Assembly: GCA_963573305.1 (NCBI GenBank)
Contig: OY754329.1
Coordinates: 135,209,422 to 135,273,421 of the forward strand
Source: Pyrrhosoma nymphula
Lineage: Eukaryota > Arthropoda > Insecta > Odonata > Coenagrionidae
Direction of reading: 5' to 3'
DNA: 64,000 nucleotides
Shown here: positions 1-12,080 of the stretch, piece after piece
How positions within the stretch are numbered: the first letter of the stretch is position 1
Layout of the letters: each line of letters begins with the position of its first letter
The notes under the pieces: model-generated
Seen by the model: the letters and a program-made list of their open reading frames with translations, nothing else
Database searches by the model: none
What the model was told of the DNA's origin: nothing
Translations under genes and position numbers: made by a program

Positions 1-300
1 CATTATTTATTCGAGTATTCTACCAGCTGATTGGTAGGTTTTACGACAGGCCTTATCCCAATATACAAAATTCTAGTACATCATCTCCCTTTCCCACCCA
101 TAGATGGCTTGCCATCCGATCCCTCCTAAATTACTTATATCGTGTACCTCCTCTTATTTTTTCCTGAACCCCTACCCTCTTCCTTCCTCTTCCTCACATA
201 CCCAGTGTTCTCCCCGCTATTATCCTTTTCAACATGCCCTCACCTTTCAAAATGTCCTCCATCCATCCCTTATAAACTCAACTATTTAATACACCCGGTA
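1..300. other. Pyrimidine-rich unassigned stretch
   Basis: The plus strand from about 120 to 290 is dominated by C and T, and its short open frames translate to low-complexity S/P/L/F-rich peptides with no recognisable domain. It resembles in composition the tracts near 7.0-7.3, 13.4-13.6 and 58.8-59.3 kb. I see no gene here. Confidence 0.5.
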
Positions 301-304
301 ATTG

Positions 305-610
305 TGTTGATGGGCTGGCTATTATAATGACTACACATCCCGAGGGTCGAGGTTCGTACCCCAGCTAGGAAGGAGATATTTTAGAGGAATTCTGATCCTC
401 ACATGGTGCTATGTGGTGAGCGCCTGAAGTTCAGTAAGACCGCCCGTCGAATGGAACTCCAATATGTTGCACCCTATGTGCTTTTCGGTGAGATCAGGAT
501 CATGCCGACGCTGGGTTTCTCTCCAGCCTCCTTTTTAGGCTCTGCATTTTTAAACCTTTCCCTCTCCACCCTAGCCACCTCTCCTAAAAAGCGCAAATGA
601 CCTCGGATAG
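305..610 (+). repeat. tRNA-headed SINE-like unit with a tail motif shared at 61.18 kb
   Basis: A degenerate A box lies near 309-320 and a good RNA polymerase III B box (GGTTCGTACCCC) at 351-362, as expected of a tRNA-derived SINE head. About 130 bases downstream is the motif ATGCCGACGCTGGGTTT (near 501), which recurs almost exactly near 61186 in a separate repeat. A tRNA-like head followed by a body shared with another element is typical of SINEs that borrow a LINE tail. The end near 610 is approximate. An open frame at 403-600 inside the unit is unlikely to be a gene. Confidence 0.5.
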
Positions 611-1276
611 TCGGGCGCTTCCCAAGATAACCAACAAATAAACCATCAAAATCCTCTACGCAAGTTATTTTTAAAATTCTTACTAGCCACCAGAGGTCAC
701 CAGCTTGTCTGATATGGTGAGGAAAAGACTTGACTGAACGCAAGTCAGTTCAAGCCGTCATACTAACAATCAGAATACCCATGGCACTGATCCCAAACAA
801 TCAGGTTAATTCACCTTTCTTAATCTAAAAATAACGCGGGAGTCAAAAGTTAGCATGGCAGTTTATGAGGAATTCAAAGATGAATTCGCCGAGACTTGCT
901 AATGCAGAATGAAGCTACCTGAAAATAAAAATTCATATTTTTAATTACACGCTAATGTAAAACCTAGCTGGCAGATTCGTAGTATACCACCACTTAATAG
1001 CAGTGTTATTTTTACGTAGTCACCCAAAAGTGCAAATAGGTGTGAACATTCCACAGAGGAAAGATTCGTCCGCTCGCGGGTGAAGATCAAAACAGATCTA
1101 AAGGTCAAGATCGTTCCAAAATCATCCTATCAATGCGAATGATTATTCCTTTGTGAAATTGTGTCACTTTTTAGTAATATCATTCTAGTTTATCGCTCAT
1201 ATACTCAATGCGGTAGTCATTCTCGGTAAACCTTGGATTTCAATAAGTATCTACCGTGAGATAAATAGACAAAATA
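611..1276. other. AT-rich DNA, nothing recognised
   Basis: No open frame of substance, no tRNA-like boxes and no terminal repeats are seen in this interval. Confidence 0.5.
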
Positions 1277-1470
1277 AGTGAAAATGAAGTGAGAATTTCG
1301 TACTTTTTCACAGATTCATTTTAAATAACGTTCCGATGTCTTATAATATCATCAACAGGTAATGCCATAACACCTAACATAATAGGCATTACCTGATGTT
1401 GATGTTATACGACATCGAAATGCGTCTTTGTATAAAATACGTAAGTACGAAATTATCACTTCAGTTTCAG
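1277..1470. repeat. Foldback (long hairpin) element
   Basis: Two arms of about 85-90 bases (1277-1366 and 1385-1470) are imperfect inverted copies separated by an 18-base loop. Matching blocks include TGAAGTGAGAATTTCGTACT against TGAAGTGATAATTTCGTACT, CGATGTC near the middle of the arms, and CAGGTAATGCC beside the loop. This is the architecture of a foldback MITE or of a locus giving a hairpin transcript. No coding sequence lies within it, and I cannot assign it to a transposon superfamily. Confidence 0.75.
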
Positions 1471-1599
1471 TATGAACTACCACAATTGACGCCTGAATCC
1501 GTGAATAATAAAAAGTGATGTTTTCCATATCGTTAATTAGTCATAAAGAAAACGTAAATAATACATATCACTTACCAGTGCTCACTCGTATAGATAAAG

Positions 1600-2810
1600 G
1601 GGCCTTAGTCAACCGTGGAATTGAGAACGGGGTGGATGCAGACTGGTATAAGGGCGGGATTATGATCAACGTTTCCGGACGTGGCGGTGACGGACGGTGG
1701 AGTCCACGGAGCTTGGTGATTGTAATATTGTGGGACCTATTACGATGGCCGGACGTTGACGGTGTCGTCAACGGACAATGAGCCAACGTTGTCATTCTTC
1801 CGTCACACTATGTTACCGGCGGCCAATCAGAGGAGAGCTTTTTTTACGTTTACCAAATTTAATTTCCAGATTATCCATACTGCTTTTTAACTATACAATA
1901 AAATATAATCAACCTTCCTTAAGCATTATTTGTCAGTATTGCTACAAGATTCTTTATGTTTTGTTTTTAGAATATGAAATAAGCAGTCAATTCGCAACCG
2001 TTTACAACTCAGTTTGCAAAAACGTTAAACAAACGACGTTGATACTCCCATAAATCGTAATACAATCCACCTTCACGGGAAGACGACGGAAAACTTAACG
2101 CCACCGTCTGTTAGCGTCACGTCAGGAAACGTCATTCGTAATCCAGCCCTTAGTGAGACAACGTTACGGCACAAGGCGTTCGAGATGGACGGAACACACG
2201 GCCGGCATGCAGGCGAGGCAGTTGATGATGCCGTAGAGGGGGATAAGTAATTAAGGAGTGTGAGTGGAAATCGAGCGAGAGGTGTGGGGTCGGTCGGATC
2301 CCCGCCAAGGCGGGAAAAAAGACACGTTTCCAGGGGAGGAGTGGGAGAAGGCAGCGGCTAAGAGGAGCTTAGAAGAAGGGTAGAAATGGAGTGGGCAGGG
2401 AAGCGGCGAAGGTGGTAGCCGATAGGTGGAGGTGGCTGTTGAGAGAATAAAGGGGAAGGATTACGGTTGTTCAGTGGGTAAAGCAGCGTTTCCATGCAAC
2501 CGATTTATCGTCAGCGGTTACTGCGCAGCCCGTCCTAAGCGAGGTCGCCAACACAGTCTGCGTAGCTGCAGAGAGGTGAATGCATGCCCTCTACTGGAGT
2601 TGAAAACTCTTGTAGAGTTAATTCCCGGAGAATTAAGTTCCAAAAGTATAATAGTTCAGGAGATTCCGGGAGATTACGAGATCATTCCATCTAAGGCGTT
2701 GAGGTTCGGGCAGATCCAAAAACAGCGGCGCAAACGAAGGATAGTGAAAGGATTTATGTGCGCTGGCAAAACTTTCGGAAACACGTCGGTAGATGACATT
2801 TTGTAGGTTA
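1600..2810. other. CpG-rich block with an unrecognised 126-codon open frame
   Basis: This stretch is visibly richer in G, C and CpG than its flanks, with many ACGT and CGTCA words. It contains the short palindrome GTTGACGGTGTCGTCAAC near 1755. A plus-strand frame at 2426-2806 encodes 126 residues, basic and with several cysteines, but shows no domain I recognise and has no clear splice context. The block could be a CpG island, an unknown transposon body or an old exon. I do not call a gene. Confidence 0.4.
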
Positions 2811-5111
2811 AAAATACTAACGGCAAAATTACTTGCGAATAGTTAACAAATTCGCTCAAACTGCATGCTAAAATAACTATCCTTTTAAAACAGAATGATT
2901 AAATATTTTAAATCATGCATGTTTGACGACTTGACTGCTAATAAACTCAATCAATCAACATTATATCAACCAATTATCGACGTTCTTTTCTTCTCAAGCG
3001 CACTTCAGCGCACATAAACTCTGCTCCCAATCCGTTTTGAGTGAAGTGCATTCCGAATCCGTGCAGAGTCTGAAACGGATGGAAAGCAAAGCTGTTGTGT
3101 TCCAAAGAGAGCAACGGAATAGAGCAAATGGAAAGCTACCTAAGATAAAAGCACGAATATTAATGCCATAAAAATGTGAATCCTCAATTAACGAACAGCG
3201 TAGAATTGACACTAATATTACAATTAAACTAGCTCCACCAAGAGCTGGTTCCAATTTTATCAAATATCATCAAATTTATATTATTTCCTAGCAATTTAAA
3301 CGACGAAATTCTGAAATGCACATTCTGCGATATTAGTACCAATAAACATGTAGTGAAAAAAAATATAAATTGCAGCAAACTTAATGATGGGAGGAATGTT
3401 ATTTATAATTTTAGAACTTAAAAGCGTAGGAAAGGGCTTCAATTTAGAGGTGAGATATTAAATACATGATTTTTCAATTCTGAGAGTTCCCCGGAGAACC
3501 CGGAAGGGTTCGAAACTCTCCTAACCACCCGCCTTCCGTTCATCTGGATCAGAAATACAAATCCAAGTTGTCGTCCTGTTCTATTCAATTACCTAGCGCT
3601 GCCGCGGGAGAAAAATCGGGCCATCGGCACCCTACTTCACCAAAGTAACGCCGAAAAATAAGATGAATAAATGATTTTTCATCTTAACTATTTGTAATTA
3701 AAATCAAAGAACAGTTTTATGCATGAGGGGAATATGCATGAGGGAGAACCTCCGTTTTGGGGTTACCGACTCATTCATCAAGAGTTTGAAAACATGAGTT
3801 TTTGTTGTTATTTAAATTACATTTTTTTTCTTTGATGCTGATTTTGATATAACAATGACATATTCCACAACGTGCAACAGGTACCAGAGTCACTATAAAT
3901 GTACGTATTCATGAATATTTTTAACAAAAAAATATGGAAGTATCGAAAATACCATTTATACATTTTTTTCAAAAATAAATGTTATATATTTACGAATAAC
4001 CATTCTTTTAAACTACTACCGTATTTGAAATTATTCCATTCATAAGCAATATTTTCGGGTAATGAACAATAGATATAATTTGGGCCTTAGGAATAAATTA
4101 CTCCTGAAAAAAATCAATTTTCGGAGTGGGTATGTAATCATTAAAATTATGACATAGCTCGAGAACTCTTAGCGCTTCCCTTTCACCCCACGATAGTAAA
4201 AAAATACTGAGGACCTTGTAAAAAAATAAATGCCTTATAGGTAAAATATTTATTTTTTTAAAGAGGAAATGAGTCAGAACGGATGTAGAGTTGAAATTGG
4301 ATGTAGAATGCATGGAAACTCAGTTTAAAGGTCGTTTCAATATCGCGTTATTTCAAGCGAAAACTCTAAACTGAATCCACGTTGACGACATCGACATACA
4401 AAATTCCGTCAAATGGAATGTACTTCGCCAATCACCGTACATCATCGTTAACCTTTGGTTACACCCAAATGTTTTCATCTGCTCATGGAGGAGAGCGCCT
4501 CCTGCGGTGTATTTAGTCGCTAAAGAGAAAGAAAGTACGTAGAGTAACAATTCAGTGCTGAAATAGCGTAACTGTTCCATGCTGGGGGCAAAACACAGCT
4601 GTTTCAATTCTCCACAAAAGGGTTTATTTCACGATTAGTTTCTACGTACTACGCCGTTATCATGCGGCAAGCTCAAGCATTTCGTCGATAATATGTAGTG
4701 AGATGGGAGAGGAAGGGAGAAGGAGGAAGAGGGAGTTGAGGGTACCATCACCCGTAAGAAAGGGGTGTGAAAATTGAAACTAGATATGAGTCCCTTAGGC
4801 ATTAGGAGAGGATGGATAGACGGGACAGAAGGAGGAGATGGGGTCTTGGGTGGGAGGTTGAATATATCTATTATACAAAAGGCTACACCTACGTACGTAA
4901 GATGATGTCGCGGAGGAGACACCGCACAGCGTGGAAAACAGACGCTTGGACATCCCGATAGGCGTTCTATTATACTACTAATTGAAAAGCCTGCTGAAAC
5001 AGGCCACATAGCCAAAAGGTAATGAATAAAGTAAATAATTTTTTTTAAGTAATGTGTGGTTTCTTATTGTTGATGAAAACAATATATGTTACTATGGTAA
5101 ACAATATATAA
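2811..5111. other. AT-rich unassigned DNA with a polypurine tract
   Basis: No recognisable coding sequence is seen. The plus strand at about 4690-4855 is strongly purine-rich (GGGAGAGGAAGGGAGAAGG-like), the mirror of the pyrimidine tracts elsewhere in the window. A minus-strand frame at 4353-4607 and another at 4635-5015 show no known domain. Confidence 0.45.
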
Positions 5112-5463
5112 TATCTAAATTTCAGAGATTTATTTGTATACAACATTTTTGGTGAAGTAGGCGTAGCTGTTACTAAGTAATTTCCTTTGTGTGTATTTTG
5201 AAAAATGCATAAGCCTGCGCCATTTGTCAGTTAGTGGAGAACTTATATGGGAGCTCGCTTGTTATCTATTTGCTAGTTTCTAGGTCTAGTGGTTCAGATG
5301 TTCGCCAATAGATGGCAAGCGAGCTCCCATATACGTTCTCCACTAACTGACAAATGGCGCGGGCTTATGCATTTTTCAAAATATACACAAAAGAAACTGC
5401 TTAATAACAGCTACGCCGGCTTCAACAAAAATGTTGTATGCAAAACATTCTTGAAATTTATCC
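5112..5463. repeat. Long foldback element with arms of about 165 bases
   Basis: The left arm (about 5112-5276) and right arm (about 5301-5463) are inverted copies with only scattered mismatches around a spacer of roughly 24 bases. Shared blocks include GCCATTTGTCAGTTAGTGG, ATGGGAGCTCGCTTG, TTTTGAAAAATGCATAAGCC and ATACAACATTTTTG, each matched by its reverse complement in the other arm. A transcript through this locus would form a long near-perfect duplex. The open frame at 5289-5495 is a by-product of the right arm. It has no transposase and no family that I recognise. Confidence 0.85.
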
Positions 5464-8068
5464 CAATCTTTAATTCTGATGTGCTTTTAGTCTGATAAGC
5501 CGGTAGTAACATGTATTTAGAGCGATATCGTACATCATGCAATACGCGTGAATGCATCGCAATGCTTGCCACTAGCATAGAAGTCAACCGCCACGTGTAA
5601 AGCCACCTTTAAGGGAGTCGACAGTTGACATTCTCCGTCATTGTTATTCCGTTGTTGTAATAAACTTCATCAACACCAATATACTGAACTTGCAGAGGAC
5701 AACGAAGTGCAAGTTTACGTGCCTTTCAAAAATTCGGCATTTTTAAAGTGGTGAGGATCGCAACGAGAGAGGAAAAGAGGCTGAAGTAAAAGGATGGGAG
5801 AGTGGCGAAAGTAATGGTCGAGGGAAATTCATGAGTAAAAAGGAGGATGAAGAGACTAAAGAGAAAGTAAGGAAAGCAGTAGCGCTGGGTTGAGCCGTTG
5901 ATGTTGAAAGGGGTGCGTGGTCGAGGAGGAGATGCCACCACACCCACACGCGCCTGTGGGGAGCCGGGTAGGTTTACGCTATCGCCTTTACCCTCTTCAT
6001 TCGCCCGCCCCATCCCTGCCGCCGCGCCGCCCACCTGAGCTGCCTTTACGCCCTTTGACTCTCGGCTAGGAGCGCTTTATCGACGGAGCGAAATGAGACA
6101 TTTCCTCTCCATGAAACCGGCACCCGCCGGGTTGAAGGTTGGCACCAATCGCCCATGGAAAATTCAAAGCGTTAACGATTCATTCTGAACCTAATCTTTG
6201 AACAAAATCAAGCCTTAGCAGTCTGATGTCATCGAAGATCCTAGAGCGATGGTGTTTCTTAGACTTTTTTGTTTTGAATTAAAACGCAGCTTTGTCGCCA
6301 AATTTCTCACATTGTCACTTCTGGCGATCGGAACCGATCACTGAAAGAGTCATCTAAATTCTCCAAAGACAATTATCGATTATTTTTACCACGCTTATTT
6401 TAACTTGCATTACAAGCTGGTCTGTTGCTGGGCAAGCTGGTTGTTGGTCTGGATGGCATCTTGTAATCAAAATCTAACCCACTTCCCAGACTTAAATTAA
6501 GGTAACATTTGGTACACTTACTTAATCTCGATGGCAATACATGAATCAGTTATTAAATTCACTAATTACCAAGTCGATCTACTAAAATTAAATTAGTTTA
6601 CATTTTATATTTCTTTATCCTAACATGACGCAACTTGCATTACATTGTCTACATTGTCATTGTCTTGCATTACATTATAACTATCGGCAAGCCGATTGTT
6701 AAAAAATGACTCCCAAAATGCCTGTTCAACTAAAGTACCGATTTTTAGTGGACTGATTGATGAGATATAATACTAACACAATTGTTATTTAGCAAGATTT
6801 CCTCAAGCTCTCGTTGTTTTACATTATTTTTCTTGATATATCCCAATGGCTGTCTTCTCAATGGCACACTCACCGGTTATTACTGGCTCGACGTCTTATC
6901 CCAAAACCAAAGCAAAAGAAACCTCAGTATTTAACTGCCAGCACGCTTCCAATTACGCTGAATCGGTATTATAATCTTCAAACATATCCATCATGCCGTT
7001 TCCTTTCGAGGCATGCTAGGTCAAAATTGCCAAGAAAAATGGCTCTGTGGCAATGGTTTCTTCCATGTTGCCCTATCCTTTCATTACACGCCTTCTGCTC
7101 CAGTTACATCAATGCATTTTCTTCATTCACGCTTTCTTGTTCCTCAGACAACTAATATTCCTTCTCTTGATAGTCTCTTCAACCACATTCACCCATGAAT
7201 TTCTCTGTCTACCCCTTCCTATTTCATTCAATATTTACTCCTCAATCATATTATTTTTTTTTCGTTTAACGATACTCATCCATTCTTTCAATATGGCCAA
7301 ACCCTCCATTCATATACGTTAACTGATGAGTGGTAGTAGTCACCTTATTATCAGGAAGAATAATATACTTCGTAAATTCATATAAATTCGATTATAACTG
7401 GATATTTTTTATTTTTCTCGCGTTTGAAGATTATGACAGGGTAATAACTATCGATTAAAGCCGTCGGTATGAAAACTGCAAAACTCCATGATCAATAGTC
7501 ACCAGGGACTTTAAACCATAAAATAATCCCTACCAAAAGTAAACTTTATTTCATCGTTCATCTGAACTATCTTCCACGTATATGACATGACAACTATGCT
7601 CTCAGAAATGCTCTGCATATGATATATATGTTTGTATTTTAAGAATTAAGCGGATTAGATGAAGTATTAAAAAAGTCTCTAAACATAATTTACCAAAGCC
7701 TCAAACTCTGTTAGCCATCGTGCAATCTGTTAACCTTTTCCTCTCACTATTTCATTCCCATGATCCTCATTCCTGCCTCCAATCATTCCATGTAAAGTGG
7801 TATTTTTATCTCCACTCAATGACAGCCTGGCATTCTGCTTTATACTTGCCAGCTGTCGCCGATGTTCGATCATCCCGTAATATCCGCTATTTTCTGGTCG
7901 CTTCGAATTTTCTCTAGTGACTCCCTATCTCTCTCTCATTGCCCCGTCAAGCGCGTCGTTTTCCTTCCATTCCGCCCAGACTATTACCTGCGTCCTTCTC
8001 CATACATTTCAAAAAGCCTCCAATCTCCGCTCATCATATTTCCTTTAAAGACTAGATTTCAATACCTA

Positions 8069-8071
<3 letters not shown>
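5464..8071. other. Unassigned DNA with a CpG-rich patch and a pyrimidine-rich tract
   Basis: A short CpG-rich patch occupies about 5890-6060 (GCCGCCGCGCCGCCC near 6018) and follows a purine-rich run at 5760-5880. From about 6960 to 7310 and 7720 to 8050 the plus strand is pyrimidine-rich. The open frames here are low-complexity, and no motif, splice-bounded exon or RNA gene is seen. Confidence 0.4.
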
Positions 8072-8129
<58 letters not shown>

Positions 8130-8153
8130 AGTGTTTGTGTGTATATATATACA
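8072..8153. repeat. (TA)n microsatellite
   Basis: About 28 uninterrupted AT dinucleotides run from 8072 to 8127, followed by a short GTGT segment and a further TATATATATACAC run to 8153. The open frame across it (a long run of alternating Y and I) is an artefact of the repeat. Confidence 0.97.
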
Positions 8154-9685
8154 CTTCCCTCAAGAGTGTGTTTTATCCGTATGAATATGTCTTCAGTCAA
8201 TTCCATTTTTCCCAAAATACTTCCCATCAACCTTGCGCTCATAACGTTCTACTCAGTCAAATAATTTATTTAAATCCAAGATTAAAATAGAAGTAGCCAA
8301 AGTGATAAAGTACAGGTTACTTTCTTCTAAATATACCATGTGGCACAATTGAGTTCCTCGTCATTTCATATTTCCCAAGACACCAATGTAATTTTCAAGT
8401 TTATGTTTATTCTTAACTATTTGCTTTCATTTTAGCTACTTTTTGGTCAATGCTCGGTATCCTTGACACAATTCATTCACATTCTTATTTTTTGCTTAAA
8501 TCCTTCAAGAGTATTATTGATTATATTAACTAAAAGTATTATTTCTTACTTTTTGACAGTTTTCTTCCAGATTTTAGCACTTTTATTTTTATTTTTACTA
8601 ATTTCATTGATTTCTCAGCATAGTCCATATGGTCTTTCCACCGAGTTTATTATTCCACCCTTTATTTTATAAACAGTATATTAAATTATTTAAAAATTAA
8701 TAAATTTATATAAACATTTGATTCTGGAACATTCACCTACTCAAGTCAACGTTCACGAAATAACCTCGTTTCCCTTTTCCTTATTTATCCTCCAGTTGCA
8801 GTATTAAACCAAAGAAGTTCATGACCACTGTATAGCGACTTGAATCTTCCTCCGCTTCTGAAGAACCACGCTAATGCAAGTTACTTCATCAATTCCCTGG
8901 TCACTTTATTAGATCGGCAATCGGTCTACAGCAGTAGTGGCTTTAGTCTCCAAACCATTAAATGGTCCATTTCCACGCTTTCTAGCAACACCTAGGTGGT
9001 TGTAATGAGTCTCTTTTGTCCAATGTTCCTGAATATATCATTCAACCGACGTTATATGCCTTCCCAGATGTTTAATAGTATCCATTTACATCAGCGGAGA
9101 TTTAAGTGCAAATTTTTCTTTCGACCTGTACTTAGACTATGGTTTCAATCAGTGAGATATAGTGCTATTTTTCGCCATGAGAGAATAAAACTCGAACTCT
9201 AACCTTGCCTTAAAAATGATAAACGTGGGCTGGAAAATATAACCCAGGGTGATAACAATCACTTCGTACGCCATTGAGTTTTTGTACATGGATACTATCT
9301 TATCTACATAAATCAATGTCGTTACCACACTTGAAAGACCATTACTGTCTCCATTGAATGGTAGAAATAACCACTGTTCGTTCTAAAAGGAACCGTTAAA
9401 CGTTCCCAGAAATTATTACCTCTCAATAAGGAAAGCCATTACCTTTTTGTAGATGCCATTATCGACTTATTAAGAATTTAACGATGTCGTTACCATTCAG
9501 TCTGCTAGCTTAAGAACTTGACATTATCGCATATCAACTTCGCCACTGGTTACAAATCACTACACTATCAGGCCTAGGAGGCAATAAACCACCCATTTAT
9601 CGAATCTTTGGTACAAATAAAATTCAAAACCTTTTAAATTTTCCGTTGAATATCAAGAGAAATGTGGCCTAAGGCACAAGTTACT
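8154..9685. other. AT-rich DNA, nothing recognised
   Basis: Only short low-complexity open frames are present. No terminal repeats, RNA gene or exon-like structure is visible. Confidence 0.45.
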
Positions 9686-9800
9686 TTCGTGGTAGACTGC
9701 TAACTGGGAAGGTCCAAGGTTCTAATCTGGGTGAGACCTTATAAAATATCCAGCTAATCCCTCACTGTAGAAGTTTCAAGTGCGAGAACCTTCTGGAAAA
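9686..9800 (+). repeat. tRNA-derived SINE-like head
   Basis: An A-box-like GTGGTAGACTGCTAACTGGG (9690-9709) is followed at tRNA-like spacing by a B-box-like AGGTTCTAATCTGGG (9717-9731). The acceptor stem does not pair, so this is not a functional tRNA gene. The downstream boundary is not defined. Confidence 0.45.
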
Positions 9801-11980
9801 CTTTGATAGCAACGGAAAAAAAGCGAGAACCATTAACATGTAGTTATCAAGATTACGTGCCATAGGGTTTGCTCACTGAGCAATGCTCAGTTCAGTTCTA
9901 TCCTCAATGTACTACCACTGGAGCCTGTTGGGTTGATATTGGTACATTAGATTCATATATTTAACCACTTCGCAATAGGTTACTAAAAGGCGGTGCATTT
10001 GCCATACCATACTGCTCTTCCTCATTAAAAACATTCAAACTCCAGACTTACGGACAAGGCCTGAGATCTAACAGTATCGGAGAATCAAGGACAGAGGTTA
10101 GGGACAAACTAGGGACAGACAGCGTCTAGGGCCAGATCCTGGATTTAAAACTTGACTTTTATGCATGGATACACTAATAAACAATGAATTTTGATCAATA
10201 ATTGCATAACTAGGGAGTGGCTTTCTTTAGCACATATCTAGTTTTCTTTTCGCGTAACCTTTAAAAGAATAGGAAACGAAAGGTTTATTAAGGCGGGTAT
10301 TTTTATATTGTGGTAATTAATAAAAGAGGGAATAGTTGTTGGTGAAATGTTTTGTGAGAGAAGGTTGGTAAACGTTTTTTTACATCACACTAATTTATTA
10401 TTTTAAAAAACTAATTACATTTAATTCACTACGGAGCTTTGTAAAATATGGCAACATTAATATAGACAGTATGGAATTTTTAAATGTAGGCGAAAACATT
10501 TTTCAAGCGTTTCACTTCAATTACATAATGTTTATGAGGAAAATCGAATGGGAAGAGAGCTAACCGCGCATACGTGAGAACCCTTTGGCAATAGGCCAAA
10601 AGTAATAAAACACGACTTGAACTTTTTTTCCCTTGATAAAATTTTAGCCAAACCATTTTCCTGATATTTTTTCTCTTTAGATTATTATCTAAAGACAATT
10701 ATCTACCTTCAAAACTATTATGTTTACTTTTACGTTATTATTAAGTTTTCCGCGCACTTTATTGGACATATCAGCATCATTTAGAATGCTGAGCCAATTG
10801 ATTAGTTTTCACTAACGAGGAAGGAATTTTTTTTTTGTTTGAAGTTTAATTTTCCTTGAAAAGCATCGCAGACCTGAATATCGATCGTACGCCGATGTAG
10901 TTAAAGCACAAAGAAAAGGCGCGACAGGCCTTCACGCCCACTAAGCCTTGTCGTGGCGGATTAATGCTCACCCTAGCATTAAATTGAAGAGTTAATGGGC
11001 TTGATGACACGCAGGTGGAGACGAATTTTCAAAATGATTTTCTTTTAACAAAGAAGACACTGGCGGCAACATGCTCCGACATCTTCACACGTTGATATCC
11101 ATTAATGACAATTTTAAGTTCAGCTTATACGACGCATTAAATAATTGTGCCAAAGAATTTCAAGTTTCCATGGATTCCTCTAGATACGTAACAAAAGTTG
11201 GCTCCAAACTACCAATGATTTGATGATAGCAATCCTCAGTGAGTGAGCATTTTGTTATAACTTAAGATTTTTTATATTCATTGAATAAAAAACCAAACTG
11301 TAGGTGGGAGGATTTATTTACTCACATGATTATTTTCTTATACCTGCGAATATAACTGCAGGCAGTTCATTTTGTTTCATTATTACGGTATAACTTACAA
11401 CTCAAGGTAACCTGTGGGGATTAGGCCTCAAGAGACTAGTCAAACGCTTCCTCATGAACAATGTTTTCACGTTCGTAAAACCAGTGTTGACAAAGATGCA
11501 GAAAAGCATTTCCAAGAGCTTTCGCCATCGAACATAGTACACTTACTAAAGTCTAGTAGGTCCTCCAAAATGTTAATCCTCCAAAATGTTCATGCCAAGC
11601 ATCTTAAAATTCGTCATTTCTAAGCAAGAAATGCATCACTCCCGACTGGCAAGTCTCCTACACGGTAGGCCAAGTATATGCGCAGGTGTTTGGCTACTAC
11701 GTTTGCATCACAGGATACTTCACCATCAACATTGATAATATCTGCGTATGGGACCACATTTCCCTCACCAGAAAACATTTTTTTTTGCCATCGGCCACGT
11801 TTCCACTTCCGAGATAACTTGAAAATTGAGACAAAGAGATAATTTCCTTTAACTAAAGACTGAAGAAAGTGCTAGCCATCCAGCAAACGTAAAATTTACA
11901 ACAAATAATGCTAATAATCACCACCTCAAAAAGTGAGCACGGTGATAAAACGAACCCAATTAATGCACATAATTTGCGTT
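9801..11980. other. AT-rich DNA, nothing recognised
   Basis: Short open frames at 10480-10698 (minus) and 11414-11623 (plus) show no known domain. I find no repeat structure or RNA gene that I can support. Confidence 0.45.
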
Positions 11981-11984
11981 CCAC

Positions 11985-12080
11985 ATCTTATTCGTTGCGG
12001 TTCGAATCATTTGGAATCGGATAATACTTTTACGTATTGCCATAATCCAAGTAATCGTTTAACCACTGGACTAGTAATAG
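11985..12080 (-). repeat. tRNA-derived SINE-like head
   Basis: On the minus strand, AGTCCAGTGGTTAAACGATT (12072-12053) reads as an A-box and D-arm region, and TGATTCGAACCGC (12009-11997) reads as a B box. Spacing between the boxes is somewhat longer than in a tRNA, and stems are not preserved, so a SINE relic is more likely than a gene. Confidence 0.45.

Noticed and set aside
5289..5495. 68-codon frame as a small gene
   Set aside because: It is formed by the right arm of a foldback element and ends without any supporting signal.
7862..8290. 142-codon plus-strand frame
   Set aside because: Its centre is a run of alternating Y and I produced by the (TA)n microsatellite.
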